This document shows positions 1 through 8,392 of a stretch of DNA of 64,000 nucleotides, in pieces (within the stretch, counting starts at the first letter, position 1; the number at the start of each line of letters is the position of its first letter). The DNA is from Hymenobacter sp. UV11. GTDB taxonomy: Bacteria; Bacteroidota; Bacteroidia; Cytophagales; Hymenobacteraceae. Position numbers and translations under genes: made by a program. Under the pieces are notes generated by a model. It had not been told where the DNA came from. It searched no databases and saw nothing but the letters and a program-made list of their open reading frames with translations. The DNA is taken from assembly GCF_004684095.1 (NCBI RefSeq), contig NZ_SRII01000001.1:62001-126000 (forward strand), in the 5' to 3' direction.

Positions 1-643
1 CTTGCTTGTAACGGCTCACCAGCGCGGCTACCACCGCAGGAGGAGCTTTGTCGGGGTGCCAGCCCTGCAGCATTGCCAGGGGCAAGGGCCGCAAGGTATG
101 CTGCGCATCAAGCGCGTTTTCTGGCAAAATGGGAAAATCGCCCGACGTATTAATAAGCTCCCGGCCCTGGCCGCGGCACACCAAGGTGAAGTGCCGCGGG
201 TTGGTAGGGTCGGGTAAGAGCTGCCGAATAAAGCTGAACTGCGTGCGGGCCACCTCGTAGGGCAAACCCGGACATTGTATGAGCTTTAGCGTAAAATCTA
301 CGTCGGTGGCGAGCACCGGGCGGCCATCGTCCCATGTTGCGGCGGGCCGCAACTGGTAGTCAAGCCGCATCAGCGAATCACCAATCAGCTGGACGCCGGG
401 TAGGCGTTCAGCTAAGGCCGGCGCGTAAACATTGGCCTGGTAGTCAACTTGAAGCAAGCCCAAATGTAGCAGGCTGGCTGCATCAGACGCGTTCTGGTTC
501 GGAATTGCCAGTGGGTCAAGAGCCACTGGGTCGTTAGCCCAGCGAATATGAATTGGGGTAGTTTCCTGAACTCGCTCGGGTGAAGCTGTAGAACAGGCGC
601 TGGTCAGTGAAGCGAGCAAGCTGCCAAGCCAGTAATATCTCAT
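1..643 (-). CDS. Family-5 (peptide/oligopeptide type) ABC transporter solute-binding lipoprotein, N-terminal part; cut by window edge
   Basis: The minus strand is open without a stop from an ATG at 643 to the left edge, about 214 codons. The N-terminus is a short lipoprotein signal ending LTSAC, with Cys at about residue 17, so the product should be anchored as a lipoprotein. Two blocks fit the SBP_bac_5 fold: a segment DPLAIPNQNASDAASL followed by HLGLLQVDYQ and PALAERLPG, and a second block LRPAATWDDGRPVLATDV that corresponds to the family's 'DG..ltA.DV' signature. The known role is capture of oligopeptides or similar ligands for an ABC importer. The permease and ATPase genes would lie outside the window. 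The start is chosen because the overlapping ATG at 647 is in another frame. A small stem-loop (648-669) ends five bases before the start. Family assignment is fairly secure; the ligand cannot be told. Confidence 0.8.
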   Translation of the reverse strand, partial: MRYYWLGSLLASLTSACSTASPERVQETTPIHIRWANDPVALDPLAIPNQNASDAASLLHLGLLQVDYQANVYAPALAERLPGVQLIGDSLMRLDYQLRPAATWDDGRPVLATDVDFTLKLIQCPGLPYEVARTQFSFIRQLLPDPTNPRHFTLVCRGQGRELINTSGDFPILPENALDAQHTLRPLPLAMLQGWHPDKAPPAVVAALVSRYKQ

Positions 644-647
644 TCAT

Positions 648-703
648 CAACGGCGAAAAAATGCCGTTGGCAAGTTAAGCACGACTAGGCTATTACTGCC
701 TAG
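648..703 (-). terminator. Two short stem-loops between the repeat peptide gene and the solute-binding protein gene
   Basis: Two perfect inverted repeats lie in the 67-base gap: CTAGGC/GCCTAG (685-690 with 698-703) and CAACGGC/GCCGTTG (648-654 with 663-669, with an A/T-only run in the loop). Neither is followed by a clear T run on the minus strand. They may weakly terminate the upstream peptide gene or structure the leader of the downstream gene. Function is uncertain. Confidence 0.3.
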
Positions 704-710
704 CTGTGGT

Positions 711-1004
711 TTAGTCGCCGCCCCAGCCCGTGCCGCCTACGGCCGATGAAGTAGAAGCGCCGGTGTAGTCGCCGCCCCAGCCCGTGCCACCTACGGCCGA
801 CGAAGTAGAAGCGCCAGTGTAGTCGCCGCCCCAGCCCGTGCCGCCTACGGCCGAAGAGCCGGTATAGTCGCCGCCCCAACCTGTGCCGCCTACGGACGAA
901 GAGTTGGTGTAGTCACCGCCCCAGCCCGTGCCACCTACTTTAGTAGCGGGTTGGCCGGTGATGGTCATGAACTGGAAGAACGCGAGGGTTAGGAGCTCAA
1001 ACAT
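711..1004 (-). CDS. Small glycine/tryptophan repeat protein (five VGGTGWGGD units), unknown function
   Basis: This is a 97-residue product if started at the ATG at 1004. A GTG at 1049 would add 15 residues and an internal ATG at 968 would remove 12. After a short hydrophobic N-terminal stretch (MFELLTLAFFQF) and a linker ending GQPATK, the rest is five copies of VGGTGWGGD, the first four followed by YTxxS-type linkers. The copies are spaced 15, 15, 18 and 18 residues apart and the protein stops right after the fifth. It has no cysteines in the repeats and almost no charge except the repeated Asp. I do not recognise the family. It lies head-to-head with the 502-residue protein at 1368 and shares a 363-base AT-rich spacer with it, which suggests but does not prove a functional link. 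It could be a secreted or surface repeat peptide, or a precursor of a modified peptide. Confidence 0.6.
   Translation of the reverse strand: MFELLTLAFFQFMTITGQPATKVGGTGWGGDYTNSSSVGGTGWGGDYTGSSAVGGTGWGGDYTGASTSSAVGGTGWGGDYTGASTSSAVGGTGWGGD
714..945. repeat. Tandem DNA repeat (54/54/45/45-base units) encoding GGTGWGGD copies
   Basis: Units begin with GTCGCCGCCCCAGCC or a close variant at 714, 768, 822, 867 and 912. The first two full units are 54 bases and nearly identical, the next two are 45 bases, and the last is partial. The difference of 9 bases is three codons, so the array can grow or shrink without leaving frame. The two near-identical 54-base units at the 3' end of the gene suggest recent duplication. 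Confidence 0.9.
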
Positions 1005-1367
1005 GATGAGTTGGAAAAGGTGTGGTGAATTGTTGATACAAATCTCCACTCTTCTTCAGGCTCTCAAAAGGAAAGAAGTCGGTTTCGCGTGACAGTAATT
1101 ATATGAAGTATCTTTTGTATTAAAAAAAGAAAGCGACATTCAATTACTTGTGTACGGGCATTAAGTGCCAAAAAGCACAAGCATTTCCGGGCGTAAAAAA
1201 GATAAAATGTGACATCTTATCCAGAAAATAGCCCGCATTACTTCAGGATACAAAGTTTAGAGACGGGCTAGGTCGGTGCAAGGACAATTCGCTTATTTTT
1301 GTTTTGCTCGTTTTTGACTTTAAGTAAGCAAAAAAATGTCTTTAAAAGCTTCTAACGCACTTTTTCA
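1005..1367. promoter_or_regulatory. AT-rich divergent intergenic region with a TAnnTTTG promoter element for the rightward gene
   Basis: This stretch separates the repeat-peptide gene (leftward) from the 502-residue protein gene (rightward) and is clearly richer in A+T than its surroundings. TATTTTTG at 1294-1301 matches the Bacteroidota -7 element TAnnTTTG and would start transcription near 1305, leaving a leader of about 60 bases. I see no convincing -33 TTTG at the right distance, no convincing leftward promoter and no gene. Confidence 0.45.
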
Positions 1368-2876
1368 ATGGAGGAAATAGCAAATTTGGCGCGAATTGTG
1401 ACATTGCGTCGGGCCGGACACCGCCCTTTACTTGATTTGGATGCTGCGCGCATCGGCAAAGAAGAAAGGCTGATGCAGGAAGTGGCCGCAAACCCCAAAC
1501 TAACTGCCATTCAGCTCACAAAATTGCTTTATGGTGCAAATTCGACGAGCAACCAGGCCGCAATGCGCCAACTGCGTGCGCGCGTTCAGGATAAGCTCCT
1601 GAATCACCTGTTTTTCCTGGACCATTCGGACCCGCGTTTTTTGGTGTCGAGGCGCTACGAAGTCGAGTGTCTGGACTTGCTGCATAAATGCACTATTCTT
1701 TACTTGGAAGGTGAATATGCTTTGAACGAGCGGCTGCTGCGCCGGTGCATGCGGTTGGCTGTGCAGGGCGAGTTTACGACCTACGAAGAGCAGGCCGCGC
1801 AGAAGCTGCGCACCATCTACGCCTCGCAGCGCCAGCAAGCCAAATACGATGAGATGAACAACCGGCTGCTGGAGCTGCGGCGGGTACTGAACCTTGAGCA
1901 GGAAGCGGAGGAAATTCGCCTGGCCGTGCTCATTGGGATGGAGCAGGCGGTTTCGAAGCGCCAGGCCGTTAAGCTAAGAATACCCGATTACCTGGCGCGG
2001 CTGGAGGAGCTGTATAAGCTGGCGCCCACCTTCACCACGTTTTCGGCGCGCTACCGGGTGCGCCTGACCAGTGCCGGCCTGGCGGGGCAGTACGATGACA
2101 TTATCCGCGATACGGAGGAGGCCAGCGAAATGCTGCAAGCAGGGCTCATTAACGAGCGGCGCTTCGACCAGCGGTTCAACCAGTTTATGAACGTGTATGC
2201 GCACCTGCGCAGCCGCCGGCCCATGGAAGGCTTGGTACTAGCCAAGGAATTTGCCCAAACCATTCACCCTACCTCCAGCAACTGGTTCTACTTCTACGAG
2301 CATTATCTTCTCCTGGCTCTGCACGCACGCGAATACGAGCGGGCACTGGTGCTGCTGCACACCGCGCAGAAAAACCCCTCGTACGGCAAGCAGCGGCAGG
2401 CGGCGCTGGAGCGCTGGGAGCTGCTGGCGGCCTATACCGAACTGATGCTGCCTTTCGAGCGCATGTCGGTGAAGCGGCGTAGCCAGATTGCCGTGTTTGC
2501 CGCCCTTACGGTGCCCGAGTACAGCCGCGACAAGCTGGGCTTCAACGTGGCTATTCTGGTTTTTCAGCTGGTGCACTACTTGCAGCAGCGGCTGCTGGAG
2601 CCGGTGCTCTCGCGCCTGGAGCGCCTGCGCAAGTACCAGCAGCGCCACCTGCGCGACGCCGCTACCCTGCGTAGCCGCACTTTTCTGCGCCTGCTGCTGC
2701 TGCTACCGGAGGCCAATTTTGACCACGTAGTGCTAGCGCAGCGGGGTAGGCCCTTTATGGCCATTCTAAAAAAAGCACCTTTAGTAGGCGAAGCCGATTC
2801 GGAGGTAGAGATTATTCCCTACGAAGACCTGTGGCAGCTGGTGCTGGATATTCTGGCCATTGGCGAGCCTGAGTAA
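1368..2876 (+). CDS. Large helical (TPR-like) protein of unknown function
   Basis: This is a 502-residue soluble protein with no signal peptide or membrane segment. Most of it reads as antiparallel helix pairs rich in Leu, Arg, Glu and Ala, for example the stretches around residues 105-180 and 225-345, in the style of tetratricopeptide or other solenoid repeats. The N-terminus (residues 1-90) looks like a separate small helical domain with a basic segment (NQAAMRQLRARVQDKLLNHL) that could bind nucleic acid or a partner. I do not recognise a named family. It starts at an ATG preceded by an AT-rich region with a TATTTTTG element. It is divergent from the GGTGWGGD repeat gene and convergent, 22 bases apart, with the PKD protein. 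A regulatory or scaffold role is only a guess. Confidence 0.6.
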   Translation: MEEIANLARIVTLRRAGHRPLLDLDAARIGKEERLMQEVAANPKLTAIQLTKLLYGANSTSNQAAMRQLRARVQDKLLNHLFFLDHSDPRFLVSRRYEVECLDLLHKCTILYLEGEYALNERLLRRCMRLAVQGEFTTYEEQAAQKLRTIYASQRQQAKYDEMNNRLLELRRVLNLEQEAEEIRLAVLIGMEQAVSKRQAVKLRIPDYLARLEELYKLAPTFTTFSARYRVRLTSAGLAGQYDDIIRDTEEASEMLQAGLINERRFDQRFNQFMNVYAHLRSRRPMEGLVLAKEFAQTIHPTSSNWFYFYEHYLLLALHAREYERALVLLHTAQKNPSYGKQRQAALERWELLAAYTELMLPFERMSVKRRSQIAVFAALTVPEYSRDKLGFNVAILVFQLVHYLQQRLLEPVLSRLERLRKYQQRHLRDAATLRSRTFLRLLLLLPEANFDHVVLAQRGRPFMAILKKAPLVGEADSEVEIIPYEDLWQLVLDILAIGEPE

Positions 2877-2898
2877 CCAGCCGCTGGCTGGCCCGGCG

Positions 2899-3555
2899 CT
2901 AGGGCTCAACAATCACCTCCTGGCTCACGCAGTTGCTGGCGGCGCACGCGCCGGGGCCGTAGCCGCGCAGGCTCATGCGCACCGGAAAGCGGCCGGCCTT
3001 GCGAAAGCTGTGCTCCACACGGCGGCCCTGCTGGATAAAGCCATCGCGAAAATCCCAGACTACTACCACCGACTGGCACTCGGGCAGCACCGAGTCGAGC
3101 GCGTCGAAGGCCACTGCCTGGCCCACGTGCACGGTGCGGGTAGGGCCCACGCTAAAGTTGAGGACCGGCTTGCGCGTCAGGTCCACGTCGAAGGTTTTTT
3201 CGGCGCGGCGTACCTCGCCGGTGGCGGGCACCGCCACATCGAGCACCACTTGGTAGTGGTCGCGCTTGGCGTAGCAGTGCGTGATGGTGAGGCCCGTGAG
3301 AGTAGTGCCATCGCCCATGTTCCAGCGGTATTCGAGGGGGCCGGCGCCGGGGTCTACCGAGCGGGTCGCGTCAAAATCGACGCATAGCTCGGCCAGTTGC
3401 AGCGGGCCGCAGGCGGCGGCTTGCGGAGCATCGGCCGTGTTGGGGGGGGTAGGGGTTTGGGCCTGTGCCCAAGCGGCCGAGCCAAGTAGCGCCACCACTG
3501 TGGCCAGGCTGCGTCGGCGCCGGGCTGCCGCACAAAGGGTAGGAAAAACGAGCAC
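2899..3555 (-). CDS. Exported protein with two PKD-like domains
   Basis: This protein of about 218 residues has a signal sequence with a basic run (ARRRRSLA), a hydrophobic core and a cleavage site near AAWAQAQ. Two immunoglobulin-like PKD domains follow: the first carries FDATRSVD and YRWNMGDGTT, the second FDALDSVLP and VWDFRDG. PKD domains usually mediate adhesion or protein contact outside the cell. The open frame extends upstream through the response regulator gene as an antisense shadow with no sensible protein, so I place the start at a GTG (3555-3553) just after the regulator's stop. No ATG is available there, so the start is uncertain. Six cysteines in the mature part may form disulfides. 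It lies 46 bases downstream of the LytTR regulator on the same strand and could be co-transcribed. Confidence 0.65.
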   Translation of the reverse strand: MLVFPTLCAAARRRRSLATVVALLGSAAWAQAQTPTPPNTADAPQAAACGPLQLAELCVDFDATRSVDPGAGPLEYRWNMGDGTTLTGLTITHCYAKRDHYQVVLDVAVPATGEVRRAEKTFDVDLTRKPVLNFSVGPTRTVHVGQAVAFDALDSVLPECQSVVVVWDFRDGFIQQGRRVEHSFRKAGRFPVRMSLRGYGPGACAASNCVSQEVIVEP

Positions 3556-3601
3556 CGGCGAGCAGGTTAGCGTGAAAGAGAGCAGGCGGGGTAGGGCAAG
3601 G

Positions 3602-4366
3602 CTACAGCTTATTGAGGCGCTGCGAAAGGCTGCGCATGTACGTTTGGCCCACCGGAATGTATTTATCCTTGATGAGCAGCGAGTTGTCTTCCAGCGCCTG
3701 CACGTAGTCGATGTTGATAATGAAGGACCGATGCACGCGCACGAAGCGCTGCGTGGGAAACTTCTCCTCAATAGCGCGCATGGTGCTGTACACAATGAGC
3801 TTGCCGCGGGCCGTGACGAGGTGCACGTAGTCGCCGAGGGCCTCCACGTAGTACACATCGGCAAAATCGACGCGCACGAGCTTGTTATCAACCTTCACGA
3901 AGGTAAAATCGGGGTTGCTGCCCGCTGCCAGGGGCGGTAGCTCGTCGGCTTCGGCGTCGCGTTGGGTGGTCACGTTGCTCAGCACTTTCTGGGCCGCTTG
4001 CAAAAACCGGGGGTAGGTGAGCGGCTTGAGCAAGTAGTCGGCCACCGCAAACTCAAACGCCTGCACTGCATACGATTGACTGCTGGTAATGAGCACCACC
4101 TGCGGCGGGTCGGGCAGGGTGCGCAGCAGGTCGAGGCCCGACATCAGGGGCATTTCGACGTCCAGAAACAGCACATCAAAGGCCTGCGTACGCAATATTT
4201 CGGCTGCCTCAATGGCGCTGTTGCAATCGCCCGACGCCTCCAGAAAAGGCGTGTTGGCGATGCAGGCGCGCACTATCTGCACCGAAATCGGGTCGTCGTC
4301 GATGATGAGGCAGCGCAGTGGGGCCGTGGTTGCGGCATCGGGCTCGGTAGCAGCAGTAGTAGTCAT
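3602..4366 (-). CDS. LytTR-family response regulator
   Basis: This is a 254-residue two-domain regulator. Residues about 17-135 form a receiver domain with the acidic triad IIDDD (23-25), the phospho-acceptor Asp69 in FLDVEMP, and a late Lys in YLLKPL. Residues about 155-250 form a LytTR DNA-binding domain with FVKVDNKLVRV, YVEALGDYV, MRAIEEKFP and FVRVHRSFIIN. LytTR regulators bind direct repeats upstream of target genes and often control envelope or surface genes. The start is the ATG at 4366, directly before the receiver. A longer frame to 4417 would add a meaningless hydrophobic leader. A TAnnTTTG element (4399-4406, minus strand) sits 32 bases upstream of the start. The hybrid kinase upstream on the same strand is a plausible but unproven partner. 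Confidence 0.92.
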   Translation of the reverse strand: MTTTAATEPDAATTAPLRCLIIDDDPISVQIVRACIANTPFLEASGDCNSAIEAAEILRTQAFDVLFLDVEMPLMSGLDLLRTLPDPPQVVLITSSQSYAVQAFEFAVADYLLKPLTYPRFLQAAQKVLSNVTTQRDAEADELPPLAAGSNPDFTFVKVDNKLVRVDFADVYYVEALGDYVHLVTARGKLIVYSTMRAIEEKFPTQRFVRVHRSFIINIDYVQALEDNSLLIKDKYIPVGQTYMRSLSQRLNKL

Positions 4367-4398
4367 GCAGAAAAGAAAAGGCAGAGGTGCAAGCTGAA

Positions 4399-4406
4399 CA
4401 AAAATA
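4399..4406 (-). promoter_or_regulatory. Bacteroidota -7 promoter element for the LytTR regulator
   Basis: On the minus strand this reads TATTTTTG, an exact match to TAnnTTTG. Transcription would start near 4395, giving a leader of about 28 bases before the ATG at 4366. No good -33 element is visible. Confidence 0.5.
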
Positions 4407-4480
4407 GTAGCTACCAACGGAGTAGCAGTGACCTAGTACGCAAAAAATACCTGGTTCAGATTTATAGCTGTCCTTCTGAG

Positions 4481-7400
4481 TTAAGCTCGCTCCTGCAGCT
4501 GGGGGTAGAGCTGCCCGAGCTGCTGCCGCACCGTTTGCAACAAAGGCTCGCAGTAGGGGCAGCCGGGGGTGCGTGCGCTGCGCTCCAGCTCGTCGAGCTG
4601 GGCGTGCAGGCCAGGCACTCCAAAGTACGCCACCTGGCCCTTGAGCTTGTGCGCGGCGGCCGCTAGGCCGGTGGGGTCACGGGGGTAGGCCGCCAGCAGC
4701 AGCTGCTCAATGGCCGGTGCCTCAGTTAGAAAGGTGTTGACAATCTGACGTATAAAGCCCGCATTGCCGCCCGATAGCTCTTCCAGCTGCTGCCAGTTGG
4801 GGTGCAGCGTGGGCGGCGCGCTGGGGGGTAGGGCGGCGGGTGGGCGAGCGGGGCCGGCGTTGGCCGGGGCCGCCAGGCGGCCGGTGAAGTGGGCCAGCCG
4901 CGCATACAGTACGGCCGGCTCGAAGGGCTTGGCCAGCAGGTCGTTCATGCCGGCGGCCAGGGCCAGGCTGCGGTCTTCGGGCAGCACCGAGGCCGTGAGG
5001 CCGATGATGGGCAGCCGGGCCGCGTCGGGGAAGTGCTGGCGCAGGGCGCGGGTGGCGGCGTAGCCGTCGAGCTCGGGCATCTGCACGTCCATAAACACGG
5101 CGTCGAAGGGCTCGGCGGCGGCCAGTACCTGCTCCACGGCCAAGCGGCCATTCTCGGCAATGAAAACCTGCACGTTCCAGTTCTCCATCGTTTTGCGAGC
5201 CACCAGCTGGTTGAGCTGGTTGTCTTCGGCCACCAGCACCCGCAAGGCCGGCTCGAAGGGGGGTAGGGGCCCGGCCACGGCACCGGGCTGCGCCTGGCTG
5301 GGGTCGGCCACGGGGTAGGTCAGCTCGAAATAAAATGTTGAGCCTACCCCCTCTTCACTGTTTACGCCCAGCTGGCCGCCGTGCAGCTGCACCAGGTTGC
5401 GGGCAATGCTCAGGCCCAGGCCGGTGCCGCCAAACTCGCGGGTAGTGCTGGCATTGGCTTGCGAAAAGTCTTCGAAAATGGCCGCCAGCTTATCCTGCGG
5501 AATGCCGATGCCGGTGTCCGTTACCTCGAAGCGCAAGGCCACATGGCCCGCTGCGGCGGGCTCGGAGGCTGCTAAAGCTACCCGCACCGTGACGCCGCCC
5601 TGGCGGGTGAATTTCAGCGCATTGCTGACTAGGTTGACCAGTACCTGCTGCAAGCGCACCGGGTCGCCCACGATGGCGGCCGGCACCTCGTCGGCCACTT
5701 CCACGCGCAGGCGCAGGCCTTTGCTGTCGGCGGCGTAGCGAAACAGCGTAGCCAGCCCGCGCACCGCCTCGGGCAGCCGGAGAGGCACCTGCTCCAGGGT
5801 CAGCTTGCCGGCCTCCATCTTCGACGAGTCGAGGATGTCGTTGAGAATCACCAACAAATTCTGCGACGACGAGCCGATGGCCGTGAGGTACTCGCTCTGC
5901 TCGGGGGTAGTGGGCGTGTGTTGCAGTAGGTTGGTGAGGCCAATAACGGCGTTCATCGGCGTGCGAATCTCGTGGCTCATATTAGCCAGAAATTGCGCCT
6001 TGGCCCGGCGTGAGGCCTCGGCCGCATCGCGGGCTACCAGCAGCTCCCCGTTTATCTGCTCAATGGCGTGGTTCTTTTGCACCAACTCACTGGTGCGCTC
6101 CCGCACGGTGTTTTCGAGCTGAAGCTTCTGGCGGCGTAGCAGGCCCTCGCGGGTACGCACCACGGCCACCAGCAGCCCGGCTAGCGCCAACGCCAGCAGC
6201 GCCAGCGCCGTCGGCGTGCGCCACCAGGGCGTAGCAATGGTGAAAGCGCTGGTAGCGGCCGGGCTCCACCTGGCGCCTGGCGCGGCGCGGCGCACCTGCG
6301 CCTCCAGCACGTAGCGGCCCGGCCCAAGGCCCACAAACTGCGCCTCGCCGGCCGGGCTGGGGCGGCTCCACTCGTCGGCCAGGCCGCGCAGGCGGTAGCG
6401 ATACTGCAAACCCGCCGCGCGCCCCGGCGCCAGGCTAATGCCTTGTAGCACAAAGCTGACGCGGTGCCGGCCGGCCGGCAACTCACCCAGGCCAGTAGCC
6501 GGACGCGCCTCGCCATCGACCTCGGCGCCGTTGAGCGCCAGGCCGGGGGTAGGGCTAGTGCCAGGCCAGGCCCGCGCCAATTGGCCCAAATCGTAGCGCA
6601 GCGCACCGGCGCGGGTGCCAAACCAGGCCAACGGCGGCGGCCCGGCAACCAGCACGGCACCGGGCAGCAGGGCGCGCACCAGCTGGTCATCGGGCGCGGC
6701 GAGGGGGGTAGGGTGGTGGCGCGCGTCGAGCAAAGTCAGGCCCTGCGGGTGCACCAGCAGCAGCGAGCCCGCCAGCGGCGCGGGCAGCGGCAGCAGGGCC
6801 GTGAGGTAGTCATCGGGCAGCGTGCCGGCTGCTGTTGCCAGGTGTTGCCAGCGGCTGCCCACGGGTTGAAAAAACAGTCCTTGGCCTTCGGTACCCACCC
6901 AGATGGTGCCGGCTGCATCCTCGGCCAGGGCGCTGGCATCGAGGCCCACGGGCGTCAGCTTTTCGTAGCGAAAGCGGTGGGTGGCAGGCTCCCACACGGC
7001 CAGGCCGGTATTATGCGTGCCTACCCACACGCGGCCGGCGTGGTCGGCCAGCAGCGCGTAAATACTGTTGTGCAACAAGCCGTTGGCGGTAGTAAAATGC
7101 TGCGCAACTGACGCTGGGCCAGCTGGTGTTTTAGCCGGTAGTAAGTAAATGCCATCGGCCGCGGTGCCTACCCACAGGCCCGAGCCGGGCGCGTAGGCCA
7201 GCGCCGTCACGGCCGAGCCCAGGCTGGCCGGTAGGCCGGTTACGGGTTGGGCCACCTGGCCGGGGGTAGGAGTGGCGTATAAGCCCGTGGGCGTGCCGAC
7301 CCAAAAGCCGCCGCCCAGGGTGGCTGGCCGCGCCAGTTTTATCTCGGCGCCAGCGGGTAGACTTGGTGGTGCGCTGGTTTTAGGCCAAAGGCTCAAATAC

Positions 7401-7975
7401 CGGTCGGCGTGCTGCCAGAGGCCCTGGCCGGCGGTGCCCAGCCAGGCGTTGCCCTCGCGGTCTTCGAGCAGGCAGGTGGGCACTGCGTCGGGGGGTAGGG
7501 CCAGGTGGTAGCGGCGCTGGTAAGCGCCGAGGTGGGCAGTATCGGGAGCTACGGCACCCGTGCGGCCGGGCGCCGGGCCACCGCGCTGGCCGGCTGGCGC
7601 GGGCCGAAAAGCCTGGCCCGCCGCCAGGCGCACCGAGCGCCCGCCCTGGTCGTGCAGCACCCAGAGCACGCCGGTAGCAGGGTCTTGCCAGAGGCCGGTG
7701 ACGAAGTTCTCGGCCAGGCCATCGCGGGTAGTGAGGGTCACGAAGCGGCTGCCGTCGTAGCGCACCAGGCCCTCGGCGGTGCCCAGCCACAGGTAGCCCT
7801 GCTGGTCTTGCAGCAGGCAGTAGATGAACGGCTGGCTCAACCCCTGCTCAGGCCCGAAGTGCCGCACGAACGCCTGCGGGCCGGCTTGGCTGTGGCCCAG
7901 CCCGGCGCGCAGCACCAATAGCGCTACCAGCAGCCAGCGCCACAGCCGTAGCCTCTCAAACAACATCGCAACCAC
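4481..7975 (-). CDS. Giant hybrid two-component sensor: ligand-binding beta-propeller, Y_Y_Y, histidine kinase, receiver and HPt
   Basis: The protein has 1164 residues. An N-terminal signal/TM segment (LLVALLVLRAGLGHSQA) is followed by Reg_prop repeats forming a periplasmic propeller (about 35-480; repeated 'G.lWvGT..GL' strings) and a Y_Y_Y domain (about 500-590). A membrane helix (about 595-612) and a coiled coil follow, then HisKA with phospho-acceptor His668 in MSHEIRTPMN, HATPase_c (VTDTGIGIP, GGTGLGLSIA), a receiver with Asp963 in FMDVQMPELDG, and a C-terminal HPt domain with His1109 in HKLKGQ. The phosphate would travel His668 to Asp963 to His1109 and then to a separate regulator, possibly the LytTR protein next door. 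Unlike most Bacteroidota hybrids of this type it ends in HPt rather than an AraC output domain, which fits a phosphorelay. Start at 7975 or the ATG three codons later. Confidence 0.95.
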   Translation of the reverse strand: MVAMLFERLRLWRWLLVALLVLRAGLGHSQAGPQAFVRHFGPEQGLSQPFIYCLLQDQQGYLWLGTAEGLVRYDGSRFVTLTTRDGLAENFVTGLWQDPATGVLWVLHDQGGRSVRLAAGQAFRPAPAGQRGGPAPGRTGAVAPDTAHLGAYQRRYHLALPPDAVPTCLLEDREGNAWLGTAGQGLWQHADRYLSLWPKTSAPPSLPAGAEIKLARPATLGGGFWVGTPTGLYATPTPGQVAQPVTGLPASLGSAVTALAYAPGSGLWVGTAADGIYLLPAKTPAGPASVAQHFTTANGLLHNSIYALLADHAGRVWVGTHNTGLAVWEPATHRFRYEKLTPVGLDASALAEDAAGTIWVGTEGQGLFFQPVGSRWQHLATAAGTLPDDYLTALLPLPAPLAGSLLLVHPQGLTLLDARHHPTPLAAPDDQLVRALLPGAVLVAGPPPLAWFGTRAGALRYDLGQLARAWPGTSPTPGLALNGAEVDGEARPATGLGELPAGRHRVSFVLQGISLAPGRAAGLQYRYRLRGLADEWSRPSPAGEAQFVGLGPGRYVLEAQVRRAAPGARWSPAATSAFTIATPWWRTPTALALLALALAGLLVAVVRTREGLLRRQKLQLENTVRERTSELVQKNHAIEQINGELLVARDAAEASRRAKAQFLANMSHEIRTPMNAVIGLTNLLQHTPTTPEQSEYLTAIGSSSQNLLVILNDILDSSKMEAGKLTLEQVPLRLPEAVRGLATLFRYAADSKGLRLRVEVADEVPAAIVGDPVRLQQVLVNLVSNALKFTRQGGVTVRVALAASEPAAAGHVALRFEVTDTGIGIPQDKLAAIFEDFSQANASTTREFGGTGLGLSIARNLVQLHGGQLGVNSEEGVGSTFYFELTYPVADPSQAQPGAVAGPLPPFEPALRVLVAEDNQLNQLVARKTMENWNVQVFIAENGRLAVEQVLAAAEPFDAVFMDVQMPELDGYAATRALRQHFPDAARLPIIGLTASVLPEDRSLALAAGMNDLLAKPFEPAVLYARLAHFTGRLAAPANAGPARPPAALPPSAPPTLHPNWQQLEELSGGNAGFIRQIVNTFLTEAPAIEQLLLAAYPRDPTGLAAAAHKLKGQVAYFGVPGLHAQLDELERSARTPGCPYCEPLLQTVRQQLGQLYPQLQERA

Positions 7976-8392
7976 GCAGAAAAAAGAATTGGGCTAAGCT
8001 GACCAAATCAGCCAGTTCCTGCAAGTTACCAGCTCGCGCCAGCTTCCAGCCAGCTTCTGGCCGACCCGTGCCTGGTGCTCGCCGAGCAGCCCCGAATTCA
8101 TAGCGAAATAGGGCTTTTGCGCGGTGCTGGGCCACCGGTTTCTTCTTACTCAAATGCAATGCAACGGGCTGCTGGCGGGCCACCCGTGACATAGGGCTAC
8201 AAATTATGCAAACCAATAGCCCAGCTTAGTTACGGTGTGCGCTTGCCTGAGGCCGGTGCCAGCTCACGCATGAGCAGCCCGAACCTTTTGCTACTCATCG
8301 GGCTTATGCTAACTAATGTCGCGGCTGCCGTAATTTTGCACGTGTCGGCATGTTTCCCGCGCGATTCTATTTTAATTTTTTGCTGTAAAGAA
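7976..8392. promoter_or_regulatory. Divergent intergenic region with a promoter element for the bacilliredoxin gene
   Basis: This is a 417-base gap between the hybrid kinase (leftward) and the bacilliredoxin (rightward). TAATTTTG at 8331-8338 matches TAnnTTTG and would start transcription near 8342, about 50 bases before the ATG at 8393. Open frames on both strands here have no recognisable content, including an in-frame N-terminal extension of the redoxin gene. I see nothing else in it. Confidence 0.45.

Noticed and set aside
714..945. Tandem array at 714 as a CRISPR
   Set aside because: Units are directly adjacent with no unique spacers, coding in one frame, and no cas genes are present.
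3556..3891. N-terminal extension of the PKD protein frame through the LytTR gene
   Set aside because: It reads antisense-like low-complexity Ser/Cys/Arg sequence inside a well-supported gene; a signal peptide starts only after the regulator's stop.
7956..8216. 86-residue leftward open frame between the hybrid kinase and the bacilliredoxin
   Set aside because: No recognisable domain, overlaps the start of the kinase, and lies in an ordinary divergent promoter region.
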